Assembly: GCF_003732275.1 (NCBI RefSeq)
Contig: NZ_MOBM01000039.1
Location: 1-64,000 of the forward strand
Origin: Pseudomonas frederiksbergensis
GTDB taxonomy: Bacteria > Pseudomonadota > Gammaproteobacteria > Pseudomonadales > Pseudomonadaceae
Direction of reading: 5' to 3'
DNA length: 64,000 nucleotides
In this document: positions 49,568 to 59,247 of the stretch, piece after piece
How the letters are laid out: the number at the start of each line of letters is the position of its first letter
Numbering within the stretch: position 1 is the stretch's first letter
Translations under genes and position numbers: made by a program
The notes under the pieces: generated by a model
What the model saw: the letters and a program-made list of their open reading frames with translations, nothing else
Told to the model about the DNA's origin: nothing
Databases searched by the model: none

Positions 49568-52500
49568 GTGCCCGTTCTGCGTCTACCGCTTCTCCCTGCC
49601 GCGGCAGGTAAACAGCACTGGGGCAACCTGCCCGGTGCCGCCCTGAGCCTGGCCATCGCCGAGGCCGCCAGCGCTGCCAAGCGCTTTACCCTGCTACTGA
49701 CCGCCGACAGCCAGAGTGCCGAACGGCTGGAACAGGAGCTGAGTTTCTTCGCCCCGGATTTGCCTGTCCTGCATTTCCCCGACTGGGAAACCCTGCCCTA
49801 CGACCTGTTCTCGCCACACCAGGACATCATTTCTCAGCGCATCTCCAGCCTGTATCGGTTGCCGGAGCTGGAGCATGGCGTGCTGGTCGTGCCAATCACC
49901 ACAGCCCTGCACCGCCTGGCGCCGACCAAATTCCTGCTCGGCAGCAGCCTGGTGCTGGATGTCGGCCAGAAGCTTGATGTCGAGCAAATGCGCAGCCGGC
50001 TTGAGGCCAGCGGCTATCGTTACGTCGATACAGTCTATGAGCACGGCGAATTCACTGTACGCGGCTCGTTGATCGATCTGTTCCCGATGGGCAGTAAACT
50101 GCCCTTCCGCATCGATCTGTTCGACGACGAAATCGAAACCCTGCGTACCTTCGATCCGGAAAACCAGCGCTCCATCGACAAGGTGGACACCGTTCGCCTG
50201 CTGCCGGCGCGGGAGTTCCCTCTGCAAAAGGACGCGGTCACCCGTTTCAAGGCGCGCTTTCGCGAGCGTTTCGATGTCGACTTCCGTCGCTGCCCGATCT
50301 TTCAGGATTTGAGCAGCGGGATTACACCGGCGGGTATCGAGTACTACTTGCCGCTGTTCTTCGATGAAACCTCCACCCTGTTCGATTACCTGCCCCAGGA
50401 CACACAAGTGTTCTCTTTGCCGGGCATCGAACAGGCCGCAGAGAATTTCTGGAACGACGTGCGCAATCGTTACGAAGAGCGTCGCGTCGACCCATCCCGT
50501 CCTTTATTGCCACCGGCCGAGCTGTTCTTGCCCGTGGAAGATTGCTTTGCCCGCCTGAAGAGTTGGCCCCGTGTGGTTGCCAGTCAACAGGACGTGGAAA
50601 CCGGTGTCGGTCGCGAGCGCTTCCCGGCTCAGCCGCTGCCGAACCTGGCCATCGAAGCCAAGGCCACTCAGCCGTTGGCGGCGCTGGCCGGTTTCCTCGA
50701 CGAATTCCCTGGCCGCGTGCTGTTTACCGCCGAGTCCGCGGGCCGTCGTGAAGTACTGTTGGAATTGCTGGAACGCTTGAAGCTGCGGCCGAAAACCGTC
50801 GACAGCTGGCCGGACTTTGTCGCCAGCAAGGAGCGCTTGGCGATCACCATCGCGCCGCTCGACGAAGGTCTGTTGCTGGACGATCCAGCGCTGGCCCTGG
50901 TCGCTGAAAGCCCGTTGTTCGGGCAGCGCGTGATGCAGCGCCGTCGTCGCGAGAAACGCGCCGATGCCAACAACGATGCAGTGATCAAAAACCTCACCGA
51001 GCTGCGCGAAAACGCACCGGTGGTGCATATCGATCATGGCGTCGGCCGCTATCTGGGGCTGACGATTCTGGAAATCGACAATCAAGCCGCCGAATTCCTG
51101 ACCCTTGAATATGCCGAGAACGCCAAGCTGTACGTCCCGGTAGCCAACCTGCACCTGATCGCCCGTTACACCGGCAGCGACGATGCCCTGGCGCCGCTGC
51201 ACCGCCTCGGCTCCGAGACCTGGCAGAAAGCCAAGCGCAAAGCCGCCGAACAAGTGCGCGACGTGGCCGCCGAGTTGCTCGACATCTATGCCCGCCGCGC
51301 CGCTCGCGAGGGTTATGCCTTCGCCGACCCGAAAGCCGATTACGCAACCTTCAGCGCCGGTTTCCCTTTCGAAGAAACGCCGGACCAGCAGACCACCATC
51401 GAAGCGGTGCGCGCCGACATGCTCGCGCCGAAACCGATGGATCGCCTGGTCTGCGGCGACGTCGGTTTCGGCAAGACTGAAGTGGCGATGCGCGCGGCGT
51501 TCATTGCGGTGCATGGAGGTCGTCAGGTGGCGATTCTGGTGCCGACCACCCTGCTCGCCCAGCAACACTACAACAGCTTCCGCGACCGCTTCGCCGACTG
51601 GCCCGTGAGCGTGGAAGTGATGAGCCGCTTCAAGTCGACCAAGGAAGTCAACGCCGCGGTCGCGGACCTGGCCGAAGGCAAGATCGATATCGTCATCGGC
51701 ACACACAAGCTGCTGCAAGACGACGTGAAGATCAAAAACCTCGGGCTGGTAATCATCGACGAAGAGCACCGTTTCGGTGTCCGTCAGAAAGAACAGCTCA
51801 AGGCACTGCGCAGTGAAGTCGACATCCTGACGCTGACCGCCACGCCGATTCCGCGCACGCTGAACATGGCGGTATCGGGCATGCGTGACCTGTCGATCAT
51901 CGCCACGCCACCGGCCCGTCGCCTGTCGGTGCGCACGTTCGTCATGGAGCAGAACAAGAGCACGGTCAAGGAGGCCTTGCTGCGTGAGTTGCTGCGTGGC
52001 GGCCAGGTCTACTACCTGCACAACGACGTGAAGACCATAGAGAAATGCGCCGCCGACCTCGCCGAACTGGTGCCGGAAGCACGGATCGGCATCGGCCACG
52101 GGCAAATGCGTGAACGCGATCTCGAACAAGTGATGAGCGACTTCTACCACAAGCGCTTCAACGTGCTGATCGCCTCGACCATCATCGAGACCGGCATCGA
52201 CGTGCCGAGCGCCAATACCATCATCATCGAGCGTGCCGACAAGTTCGGCCTGGCGCAGCTGCACCAATTGCGTGGCCGCGTCGGTCGCAGTCACCACCAG
52301 GCGTATGCTTACCTGCTGACACCGCCGCGCCAGCAAATCACTCCCGACGCAGAAAAGCGCCTGGAAGCGATCGCCAATACCCAGGACCTCGGTGCGGGCT
52401 TCGTACTCGCCACCAACGACCTGGAAATCCGTGGCGCCGGCGAGCTGCTGGGCGACGGTCAGAGCGGGCAGATCCAGGCCGTCGGTTTCACCCTGTACAT

Positions 52501-53017
52501 GGAAATGCTCGAGCGCGCGGTGAAGTCGATCCGCAAGGGCGAACAGCCGAACCTCGATCAACCGTTGGGCGGTGGTCCCGAAGTAAATCTGCGTGTACCG
52601 GCATTGATTCCCGAGGACTACCTGCCGGATGTGCATGCTCGACTGATTCTCTACAAACGCATTGCCTCGGCCACCGATGAGGAAGGTCTCAAGGACCTGC
52701 AAGTGGAGATGATCGACCGTTTCGGCCTGCTGCCGGAGCCGACCAAGAACCTGGTGCGGATCACGGCGCTGAAATTGCAGGCCGAACAGCTGGGCATCAA
52801 GAAAGTCGACGGCGGCCCGCAAGGCGGTCGTATCGAGTTCGCGGCGCAGACACCGGTCGACCCACTGACACTGATCAAACTGATCCAGAGCCAACCCAAA
52901 CGCTACAAATTCGAAGGCGCCACGATGTTCAAATTCCAGGTGCCTATGGAAAGCACGCAAGAGCGTTTTAATACTGTAGAGGCGTTGTTCGAGCGCCTCA
53001 TTCCGACCACTGCTTAA
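49568..53017 (+). CDS. mfd: Transcription-repair coupling factor Mfd
   Basis: A 1149-residue ATPase that removes stalled RNA polymerase and recruits UvrA. Order: UvrB-homologous domains (about 1-340), RNA-polymerase-interacting domain (about 475-555, HIDHGVGRYLGLTILE), RecG-like translocase with Walker A CGDVGFGKTEVAMRAA near 630, DEEHRFG near 737, the LTATPIPRTLNMA motif, and the C-terminal TRCF domain (about 985-1090). The start is GTG 49568 with TTGGAG upstream. The 376-bp gap to gap holds promoters and no gene I can support. csiV follows by 9 bp. Confidence 0.96.
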   Translation: MPVLRLPLLPAAAGKQHWGNLPGAALSLAIAEAASAAKRFTLLLTADSQSAERLEQELSFFAPDLPVLHFPDWETLPYDLFSPHQDIISQRISSLYRLPELEHGVLVVPITTALHRLAPTKFLLGSSLVLDVGQKLDVEQMRSRLEASGYRYVDTVYEHGEFTVRGSLIDLFPMGSKLPFRIDLFDDEIETLRTFDPENQRSIDKVDTVRLLPAREFPLQKDAVTRFKARFRERFDVDFRRCPIFQDLSSGITPAGIEYYLPLFFDETSTLFDYLPQDTQVFSLPGIEQAAENFWNDVRNRYEERRVDPSRPLLPPAELFLPVEDCFARLKSWPRVVASQQDVETGVGRERFPAQPLPNLAIEAKATQPLAALAGFLDEFPGRVLFTAESAGRREVLLELLERLKLRPKTVDSWPDFVASKERLAITIAPLDEGLLLDDPALALVAESPLFGQRVMQRRRREKRADANNDAVIKNLTELRENAPVVHIDHGVGRYLGLTILEIDNQAAEFLTLEYAENAKLYVPVANLHLIARYTGSDDALAPLHRLGSETWQKAKRKAAEQVRDVAAELLDIYARRAAREGYAFADPKADYATFSAGFPFEETPDQQTTIEAVRADMLAPKPMDRLVCGDVGFGKTEVAMRAAFIAVHGGRQVAILVPTTLLAQQHYNSFRDRFADWPVSVEVMSRFKSTKEVNAAVADLAEGKIDIVIGTHKLLQDDVKIKNLGLVIIDEEHRFGVRQKEQLKALRSEVDILTLTATPIPRTLNMAVSGMRDLSIIATPPARRLSVRTFVMEQNKSTVKEALLRELLRGGQVYYLHNDVKTIEKCAADLAELVPEARIGIGHGQMRERDLEQVMSDFYHKRFNVLIASTIIETGIDVPSANTIIIERADKFGLAQLHQLRGRVGRSHHQAYAYLLTPPRQQITPDAEKRLEAIANTQDLGAGFVLATNDLEIRGAGELLGDGQSGQIQAVGFTLYMEMLERAVKSIRKGEQPNLDQPLGGGPEVNLRVPALIPEDYLPDVHARLILYKRIASATDEEGLKDLQVEMIDRFGLLPEPTKNLVRITALKLQAEQLGIKKVDGGPQGGRIEFAAQTPVDPLTLIKLIQSQPKRYKFEGATMFKFQVPMESTQERFNTVEALFERLIPTTA

Positions 53018-53026
53018 GGACGCCGC

Positions 53027-53605
53027 ATGCGCCTGTTTCGCTCACTGACCTTGTTGATGACGTTGTTGATGTCACTGCTCGCCTCAACGGCGTTTGCCGA
53101 TGATCTGTACCAGGTTGAAATGATTCTGGTGCGGCAAAATGCTGTGCCCGCCATCGTCAGCCGCGCAGCGCCGGAAGACTGGGCTGCCGGCGCTCAACGC
53201 GTCAGCCCCGACAGCTTTCGCACGCCGAGCCTTAATCCCGAAGTGGAAAAGCTCACCGCCAGCAACGAATACACCGTGTTGCTGCACAAGGCCTGGCAAC
53301 AAAAGCTCGGCGAAGAAGCCAGCAAAGTCGCGATCAGCGAAGGCACCGAGCAGTTCGGCCAGTTCCCGATCGAGGGCACGCTGGGCCTGAAACTGGGGCG
53401 CTTCACCGACGTCGACGCCGACTTCTGGGTCAATCAGATTGATACCAACGGGCTGGTCACCGCCAGCGAACGCCTGAAACAGGAAAGCCACACCAAGAAC
53501 GGTCAGCTGAACTTCCTCGACAACGGCCACCTGGGCCTGCTGATCAAGATCACCTCGCTGACCGCCCCTGCGCCTCGGCCAGTCCCCGATGAAATTCCGG
53601 ACTGA
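53027..53605 (+). CDS. csiV: CsiV family periplasmic protein
   Basis: A 192-residue exported protein (signal peptide about 1-24, cleavage at AFA) of the CsiV family, named for cell-shape integrity in Vibrio, where it binds peptidoglycan and activates a penicillin-binding-protein cofactor pathway. The mature start DDLYQVEMILVRQN and the C-terminal LNFLDNGHLGLLIKITSL block are the conserved parts. It lies between mfd and the helicase gene without gaps, so it is cotranscribed; this corresponds to PA3003. Confidence 0.85.
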   Translation: MRLFRSLTLLMTLLMSLLASTAFADDLYQVEMILVRQNAVPAIVSRAAPEDWAAGAQRVSPDSFRTPSLNPEVEKLTASNEYTVLLHKAWQQKLGEEASKVAISEGTEQFGQFPIEGTLGLKLGRFTDVDADFWVNQIDTNGLVTASERLKQESHTKNGQLNFLDNGHLGLLIKITSLTAPAPRPVPDEIPD

Positions 53606-53608
53606 TTG

Positions 53609-56299
53609 ATGCCCCCGCCCCTGAGCAAACCCCTGGCAACATCCTGGGTCAGCCGATTCAAGGAACAGAGCCTGGAGCGTGGCCGTCGCTACGCGCTGGA
53701 GAACCGCGTCAGGATCGTCGAAGTCGGCGACGCCACCATCACCGCCAGTTGCGAAGGCTCTGGCGGTAACGTTTACCGTCAGACCATTCGCCTGCGCGAG
53801 TCGGCCAAAGGCACCTTGCTGATGATCGACGCCACATGCACCTGCCCGGTTCATAGCAACTGCAAACATTGCGCGGCGGTGTTGCTGCAAGTGCAGGAAA
53901 CCCTCGCTTATCCGGCCGCTGCCAAAGACGCTGAACTGCTGGAAAAACTGCAAGCCGTACTGGAAAACCGTAGCCCGAAAGCGCCGCCGCAAGTGTTGGT
54001 GGACAACGTGCAACCGGTGCCGCGCCTGTGGCTGGCGAGCATCGAGTTCAGTGCCTTCGAACCGCGCAACGGCAAGATGCAGCGGTACATCCAGCATCGC
54101 GCAGCGCTGTCCTTCAGCTATCTGGATGAATACGTCAGCGGACAGAAAAACACTGACATCCTGATTCGCCAAGAGACGCAGACGCTGCGGATAAAACGTC
54201 ACCCGGAAATCGAACAAGCCTACAGGGAACAGCTGCGAATCCTCGGTTTCAAGATCGCCACCCGACAAAGCAAGGCCCTGCCGGAAAGTGCCGGCGAACT
54301 CTACGAGATGGTCAACGACAGCGCCTGGCTGACCTTCACCCTCAACGAGTTGCCAAAGCTGCGTACCCAGGGTTGGGAATTGCAGATCGACGAGGATTTC
54401 GGCTTCGACCTGACCGCCGTTGATGACTGGTACGCCACTGTCGAGCAGGCACCTGAGCGCGACTGGTTCGACTTGGAATTGGGGATTATCGTCAACGGCG
54501 AACGGCTGAGCCTGTTGCCGATCCTGTTGAACCTGATGCGTTCGCATACCGAGATCCTCAACCCGGAACGGCTCGCCCGGCGTCGCGATGACGAACTGAT
54601 TCTGGTGAACATCCCGCAGCGCCGCAGCACCGACCAAGGCCCGTTGCAGGTCGCCCTGCCCTTCGGCCGCCTGAAACCGGTACTGGCCACCCTCGGCGAG
54701 TTTTACCTGCAAGAGCCCGGCGAAACCACGTTGCGCCTGAGCAAGGCCGACGCCACACGACTGAATCCGCTGGAAGGCCTGCCGTTGCTCTGGGAAGGTG
54801 GCGAGCAGATCCGCACCTTTGCCCAGCGCCTGCGTGATATCAAAGACCACACTGCGGTGGCACCCGAAGGCTTGAATGCCACCTTGCGCCCGTATCAGCT
54901 GGAAGGTCTGAGCTGGATGCAGTCGTTGCGCCAACTGGAAGTCGGCGGGATTCTCGCGGACGACATGGGTTTGGGCAAAACCCTACAGACCCTGGCGCAC
55001 ATTCTCAGCGAGAAGAACGCCGGGCGCCTTGACCGGCCGTGCATGGTGGTCATGCCCACCAGCCTGATCCCCAACTGGCTCGACGAAGCCGCGCATTTCA
55101 CGCCGCAGCTCAAAGTACTGGCGCTGTACGGTGCCAGTCGCAAAAAGCATTTCGAGCACCTGGCCGATTACGACCTGATCCTGACCACTTATGCACTGTT
55201 GCCCAAGGACGTCGAACGCCTGGCCGCGCAACCGTTTCATGTACTGGTACTGGATGAAGCGCAGTACATCAAGAACCCCAACAGCAAGGCCGCCCATGCA
55301 GCCCGTGAGCTGAATGCTCGCCAGCGCCTGTGCCTGAGTGGCACGCCGCTGGAAAACCATCTGGGAGAGTTGTGGTCACTGTTCCACTTCCTGCTGCCCG
55401 GCTGGCTCGGTGACGTGAAAAGCTTCAACCGCGATTACCGCGTACCGATAGAAAAACGTGCCAGCGAAGTAAGACTTCAACACCTCAACGGTCGGATAAA
55501 ACCGTTCCTGCTGCGCAGAACCAAGGAACAAGTGGCCACCGAACTGCCGCCGAAAACCGAGATCATCCATTGGGTCGAGCTCAATGAAGCCCAGCGCGAC
55601 GTGTACGAAACCATGCGCCTGGCCATGGACAAAAAAGTCCGCGACGAGATCACCCGCAAGGGCGTGGCGCGCAGCCAGATCATCATTCTCGAGGCCCTGC
55701 TGAAGCTGCGTCAGGTGTGCTGTGATTTACGCCTGGTCAACGATGCTGCGCTGCCCGCGCGCGGGAGCACTTCCGGCAAGCTCGATAGCCTCATGGAAAT
55801 GCTTGAAGAGTTGTTCGAAGAAGGTCGGCGGATTCTGCTGTTTTCGCAGTTCACCTCAATGCTGTCCTTGATCGAGGACGAGCTGAAAAAACGTGGCGTG
55901 GCGTATGCGATCCTGACCGGACAAACCCGCGACCGACGCACGCCAGTGAAGGAATTCCAGGGCGGCAAGCGTCAGATCTTTCTGATCAGCCTGAAGGCCG
56001 GCGGCGTAGGACTGAACCTGACCGAAGCGGACACGGTGATTCACTATGACCCTTGGTGGAACCCGGCGACAGAAAATCAGGCGACTGATCGCGCGTATCG
56101 CATTGGTCAGGAGAAGCCGGTATTCGTCTACAAGATGATTGCCAGGGGTACGGTGGAAGAGAAAATTCAGCATCTGCAGAAGGAAAAATCCGATCTTGCC
56201 GCAGGCGTGCTGGATGGGCGCAAAACCGGAGACTGGAAATTGCAGAGCGATGATATCGAGGCGTTGTTTGCGCCGTTGCCGGAAAAAATTGATAAGTAG
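53609..56299 (+). CDS. SWIM zinc-finger SNF2-family helicase
   Basis: An 896-residue Swi2/Snf2-type DNA translocase. An N-terminal SWIM finger (CTCPVHSNCKHC, about 77-88) is followed by a helical region, then the SNF2 ATPase: Walker A ADDMGLGKTLQ near 450, DEAQ in VLDEAQYIKN near 549, LSGTPLENHLGELWSL, and the C-terminal helicase with LISLKAGGVGLNLTEAD and DRAYRIGQEKPV. These proteins remodel protein-DNA complexes; the bacterial SWIM-SNF2 branch is poorly characterised. It starts 3 bp after csiV, so it belongs to the mfd transcript, which suggests a link with transcription-coupled repair or recycling (inference). A TTG three bases upstream is less likely. Confidence 0.88.
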   Translation: MPPPLSKPLATSWVSRFKEQSLERGRRYALENRVRIVEVGDATITASCEGSGGNVYRQTIRLRESAKGTLLMIDATCTCPVHSNCKHCAAVLLQVQETLAYPAAAKDAELLEKLQAVLENRSPKAPPQVLVDNVQPVPRLWLASIEFSAFEPRNGKMQRYIQHRAALSFSYLDEYVSGQKNTDILIRQETQTLRIKRHPEIEQAYREQLRILGFKIATRQSKALPESAGELYEMVNDSAWLTFTLNELPKLRTQGWELQIDEDFGFDLTAVDDWYATVEQAPERDWFDLELGIIVNGERLSLLPILLNLMRSHTEILNPERLARRRDDELILVNIPQRRSTDQGPLQVALPFGRLKPVLATLGEFYLQEPGETTLRLSKADATRLNPLEGLPLLWEGGEQIRTFAQRLRDIKDHTAVAPEGLNATLRPYQLEGLSWMQSLRQLEVGGILADDMGLGKTLQTLAHILSEKNAGRLDRPCMVVMPTSLIPNWLDEAAHFTPQLKVLALYGASRKKHFEHLADYDLILTTYALLPKDVERLAAQPFHVLVLDEAQYIKNPNSKAAHAARELNARQRLCLSGTPLENHLGELWSLFHFLLPGWLGDVKSFNRDYRVPIEKRASEVRLQHLNGRIKPFLLRRTKEQVATELPPKTEIIHWVELNEAQRDVYETMRLAMDKKVRDEITRKGVARSQIIILEALLKLRQVCCDLRLVNDAALPARGSTSGKLDSLMEMLEELFEEGRRILLFSQFTSMLSLIEDELKKRGVAYAILTGQTRDRRTPVKEFQGGKRQIFLISLKAGGVGLNLTEADTVIHYDPWWNPATENQATDRAYRIGQEKPVFVYKMIARGTVEEKIQHLQKEKSDLAAGVLDGRKTGDWKLQSDDIEALFAPLPEKIDK

Positions 56300-56316
56300 C
56301 GTTGATTATTAAATCG

Positions 56317-56413
56317 CCATCGCGAGCAGGCTCGGTCCCACATTAATTTTGTGCTGCCTCCATTATGGTGGGCAAACACAGATCCAATGTGGGAGCGAGC
56401 CTGCTCGCGATGG
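56317..56413. repeat. REPIN after the SNF2 helicase
   Basis: REP copies 56317-56342 and 56388-56413 in inverted orientation, 45-bp spacer, between convergent genes. Confidence 0.88.
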
Positions 56414-56436
56414 GGTCGACTCGGTATAACGACTGA

Positions 56437-57174
56437 TTAGCCCTTAAGCACCCGCGCCAACGTCGACTTCACCTTACCCATACCGTCATGCAATGCCTGC
56501 TCGATCTCGGCCATGGTGATCACCGCTGTCGACTTGCCCGCTGCCGGGTTCACCACCAGCGCCAGACAGGCATAATCCAGTTCCAGCTCACGTGCCAATG
56601 CCGCTTCCGGCATGCCGGTCATGCCGACGATATCGCAACCGTCACGTTCCAGGCGCGCAATTTCAGCGACGGTTTCCAGACGCGGTCCCTGGGTGCAGGC
56701 ATACACGCCATGGCTGGTGTAGCCAACACCTTCAGCCGCCAACGCCGCGATCAATTGCTGACGCAGGAGTTCGCTATAGGGATAGCTGAAGTCAATGTGC
56801 GTGACCTGTTCCAGGTCATCGGCGAAATAGGTGTGTTCGCGACCGCTGGTGTAGTCGATCAATTGGTGCGGAACGCAGAAATGTCCGGTGCCCATCGCAG
56901 CATGAATCCCGCCCACGGCGTTGACCGCGAGAATCGCTTCAGCACCGGCCTGCTTCAAGGCCCACAGGTTGGCACGGTAGTTCACCTGATGCGGCGGGAA
57001 CCGGTGTGGGTGCCCGTGACGCGCGAGAAACAGCACTTCCTTGCCAGCGTATTCACCGATCTGCACTTCGGCTGAAGGCGCGCCGTAGGGAGTGTCCACC
57101 GCCAATGACTGACGAATGCTCAGGCCTTCGAGCTGAGTCAGGCCGGTGCCACCGATAATCGCGTAAACCGTCAT
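56437..57174 (-). CDS. mtiP: S-methyl-5'-thioinosine phosphorylase
   Basis: A 245-residue purine nucleoside phosphorylase family member. Phosphate site near the N-terminus (IIGGTGLTQLEG), FLARHGHPHRFPPHQVNYRAN near 49-68, and the substrate-specificity segment TQGPRLETVAEI. In Pseudomonas the MTAP-like enzyme at this place (PA3004) acts on methylthioinosine from quorum-sensing and polyamine metabolism, because MTA is first deaminated. The distinction from MTA phosphorylase rests on synteny. Confidence 0.87.
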   Translation of the reverse strand: MTVYAIIGGTGLTQLEGLSIRQSLAVDTPYGAPSAEVQIGEYAGKEVLFLARHGHPHRFPPHQVNYRANLWALKQAGAEAILAVNAVGGIHAAMGTGHFCVPHQLIDYTSGREHTYFADDLEQVTHIDFSYPYSELLRQQLIAALAAEGVGYTSHGVYACTQGPRLETVAEIARLERDGCDIVGMTGMPEAALARELELDYACLALVVNPAAGKSTAVITMAEIEQALHDGMGKVKSTLARVLKG

Positions 57175-57186
57175 TGCAAAAAGTCC

Positions 57187-58197
57187 TTAATCAATCAATT
57201 GAGCTTCTTTGAGCGCGCCGATGGCCGTCAGCCAGCGCGGGTCTTGACGGTATTCGGTGTTGGCATACGACTGCCCACGCATCCGCGCAATACGCGCCGA
57301 CGGCTTGACCTTCAAACGCTGGGCAGCGCTCAAAGCCAGCTCGGCAGCCGCGCGATCGTTGCACACCAGGCCCATGTCGCAACCGGCGGTCAATGCCGCT
57401 TCGATGCGACTGGCGGCATCGCCGACCACATGGGCACCTGCCATGGACAGATCGTCGCTGAAGATCACGCCTTCAAACTGCAGTTCGCCGCGCAGGATGT
57501 CCTGCAACCAGCGACGGGAGAAGCCGGCAGGCTGGGAGTCGACTTGAGGATAAATCACATGGGCCGGCATGACGGCGGCCAGTTGTTTGCTCAGTCGCGC
57601 AAACGGCACCAGGTCATTGGCGCGGATCTCGTCGAGGCTACGCTCGTCGTTGGGAATCGCGACGTGCGAATCGGCCTCGGCCCAGCCATGACCGGGGAAA
57701 TGCTTGCCGGTGGCGGCCATTCCGGCACTGTTCATACCACGGATGAAAGCTCCGGCGAGCAAGGCGGCGCGCTCGGGATCGCCTTCGAATGAACGAGTCC
57801 CGACAACGGCGCTGCGCTGGTAATCCAGATCCAGCACCGGAGCGAAGCTCAGGTCGAGACCGGCCGCCAGCACTTCGGTCGCCATGATCCAGCCACACTG
57901 CTCGGCCAGGTCTTCGGCATTCGGGTTATCGGCGATGGCACGCATGGCTGGCAGTCGCACGAAGCCCTGACGCAGCCGCTGAACCCGACCGCCCTCTTGA
58001 TCCACCGCCAGCAACAGATCGGGACGAATGGCGCGGATCGAAGCGCTCAATTCGCGCACTTGACGCGGGTGTTCGATGTTGCGGGCAAAAATGATCAGGC
58101 CGCCCACTTCGGGCTGGCGCAACAATTGGCGATCTTCAGCCGTCAGCCAGGTACCGGCGACGTCCACCATCAACGAGCCTTGCAGGCCAGCAGTCAT
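57187..58197 (-). CDS. nagZ: Beta-N-acetylhexosaminidase NagZ
   Basis: A 336-residue cytoplasmic family 3 glycosidase that removes N-acetylglucosamine from anhydro-muropeptides in cell-wall recycling; its products control AmpR/AmpC in Pseudomonas. The catalytic signature KHFPGHGWAEADSHVAIP (acid/base Asp-His pair) is near 165-182, and the nucleophile Asp lies in IFSDDLSMAGA near 245. The N-terminal GGLIIFARNIEHPRQ and DQEGGRVQRLRQGF blocks are typical. It lies 12 bp upstream of mtiP in the same direction. Confidence 0.94.
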   Translation of the reverse strand: MTAGLQGSLMVDVAGTWLTAEDRQLLRQPEVGGLIIFARNIEHPRQVRELSASIRAIRPDLLLAVDQEGGRVQRLRQGFVRLPAMRAIADNPNAEDLAEQCGWIMATEVLAAGLDLSFAPVLDLDYQRSAVVGTRSFEGDPERAALLAGAFIRGMNSAGMAATGKHFPGHGWAEADSHVAIPNDERSLDEIRANDLVPFARLSKQLAAVMPAHVIYPQVDSQPAGFSRRWLQDILRGELQFEGVIFSDDLSMAGAHVVGDAASRIEAALTAGCDMGLVCNDRAAAELALSAAQRLKVKPSARIARMRGQSYANTEYRQDPRWLTAIGALKEAQLID

Positions 58198-58355
58198 AGA
58201 GATTCCTTGATTACGATAAACCCGACCCGCACGAATTCGCCGCCATGGGCAGAGCCCGGCAGGTCGGCGATATCAATGAGGAGCGGATTCAGAACGAGAG
58301 TCGGCATGGGCGGCTAGCTTAGCGGATGTCAGCTGCCGCGCCCACCCGTGTGCGG

Positions 58356-59063
58356 TTAAACCTTGGCGGCGACCGGAGCCGATTTGCTGCGTGGACGCAA
58401 CTGCGCGGTGGCCATGGCAGTGTCGGTGACGCCGGTTTCGGCCCGCATGCCAGCGGCCAGGAACGGCACCATCAGACGCATCACTTGTTCGATGGAGGTG
58501 TTGACGCCGAAATCGGTCTCGGCAATCGCACGCAAGGCCTTGATCCCCGACATGCTGAACGCCGCTGCACCCAGCATGAAGTGCACACGCCAGAACAGTT
58601 CGATAGGGGGAATGCGCGGCGCGGCCTCGTTGACCAGCATCATGTAGCGGCGGAACACCTTGCCGTACATATCTTCCAGATAACGACGCAAGTGCCCTTG
58701 GCTCTGACTGAACGCCAGCCCCAGCAAACGCATGAAAATGGACAAGTCGTTGCCGCTGCGTGGCTGCACCACCAGGGCTTGCTCGACAAGGATCTCCAGC
58801 AACTCTTCAAGGGTCGGCTTGTTCTCGGGCTTGGCCTGACGACGCTCCAGCTCTTTATCGAGACTGAGGCAGAATGGCCCGAGAAAACGCGAGAAGACCG
58901 CCTGAATCAGCGCCTTCTTCGACCCGAAGTGATAATTCACCGCCGCCAGATTGACACCGGCCTTGCTGGTGATCAGACGCAATGAGGTTTCAGCAAAACC
59001 TTTTTCTGCGAACAACTGCTCGGCAGCATCGAGAATGCGTTCAACGGTTTCCGACTGGGCCAT
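58356..59063 (-). CDS. psrA: TetR-family regulator PsrA
   Basis: A 235-residue TetR regulator. The N-terminal DNA-binding domain spans residues 5-50 (ERILDAAEQLFAEKGFAETS, then the recognition helix GVNLAAVNYHFGSK); the rest is the ligand domain, which in P. aeruginosa binds long-chain fatty acids. PsrA activates rpoS and represses fatty-acid beta-oxidation genes and itself. Start ATG 59063 (MAQSETVERIL); an upstream in-frame start at 59081 is within the operator. Two PsrA boxes precede it. Confidence 0.93.
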   Translation of the reverse strand: MAQSETVERILDAAEQLFAEKGFAETSLRLITSKAGVNLAAVNYHFGSKKALIQAVFSRFLGPFCLSLDKELERRQAKPENKPTLEELLEILVEQALVVQPRSGNDLSIFMRLLGLAFSQSQGHLRRYLEDMYGKVFRRYMMLVNEAAPRIPPIELFWRVHFMLGAAAFSMSGIKALRAIAETDFGVNTSIEQVMRLMVPFLAAGMRAETGVTDTAMATAQLRPRSKSAPVAAKV

Positions 59064-59078
59064 GGCTACTCCGCCTGA

Positions 59079-59105
59079 CAAACACTTGTTTGAAACATAC
59101 GTTTC
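59079..59105. promoter_or_regulatory. Two overlapping PsrA boxes
   Basis: CAAAC-ACTT-GTTTG (59079-59092) and GAAAC-ATAC-GTTTC (59092-59105) both fit the published PsrA consensus (G/C)AAAC-N2-4-GTTT(G/C). They share one base and lie 16 bp before psrA, consistent with autorepression. Confidence 0.82.
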
Positions 59106-59247
59106 AGCCTTGGCCTTGTCAAGTCTGGCGGTTCGTTTTGGGAATGGTCGGTCAGGTATTTAACCATACAACAGTGCCGCTTCAATCCGCGAGCGAAATG
59201 ACCATCCAGCGGCCGACAAAAAATGGGGCATTGCCAAGACCAGTTCA

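Noticed and set aside
50504..52960. 818-codon minus-strand reading frame opposite mfd
   Set aside because: Same shadow effect over a strongly biased gene; no motif, no ribosome-binding site, and mfd covers it completely.
53084..54934. 616-codon minus-strand reading frame across csiV and the SNF2 helicase
   Set aside because: It spans two real genes on the other strand and shows only Gln/Val/Ala-rich shadow composition.
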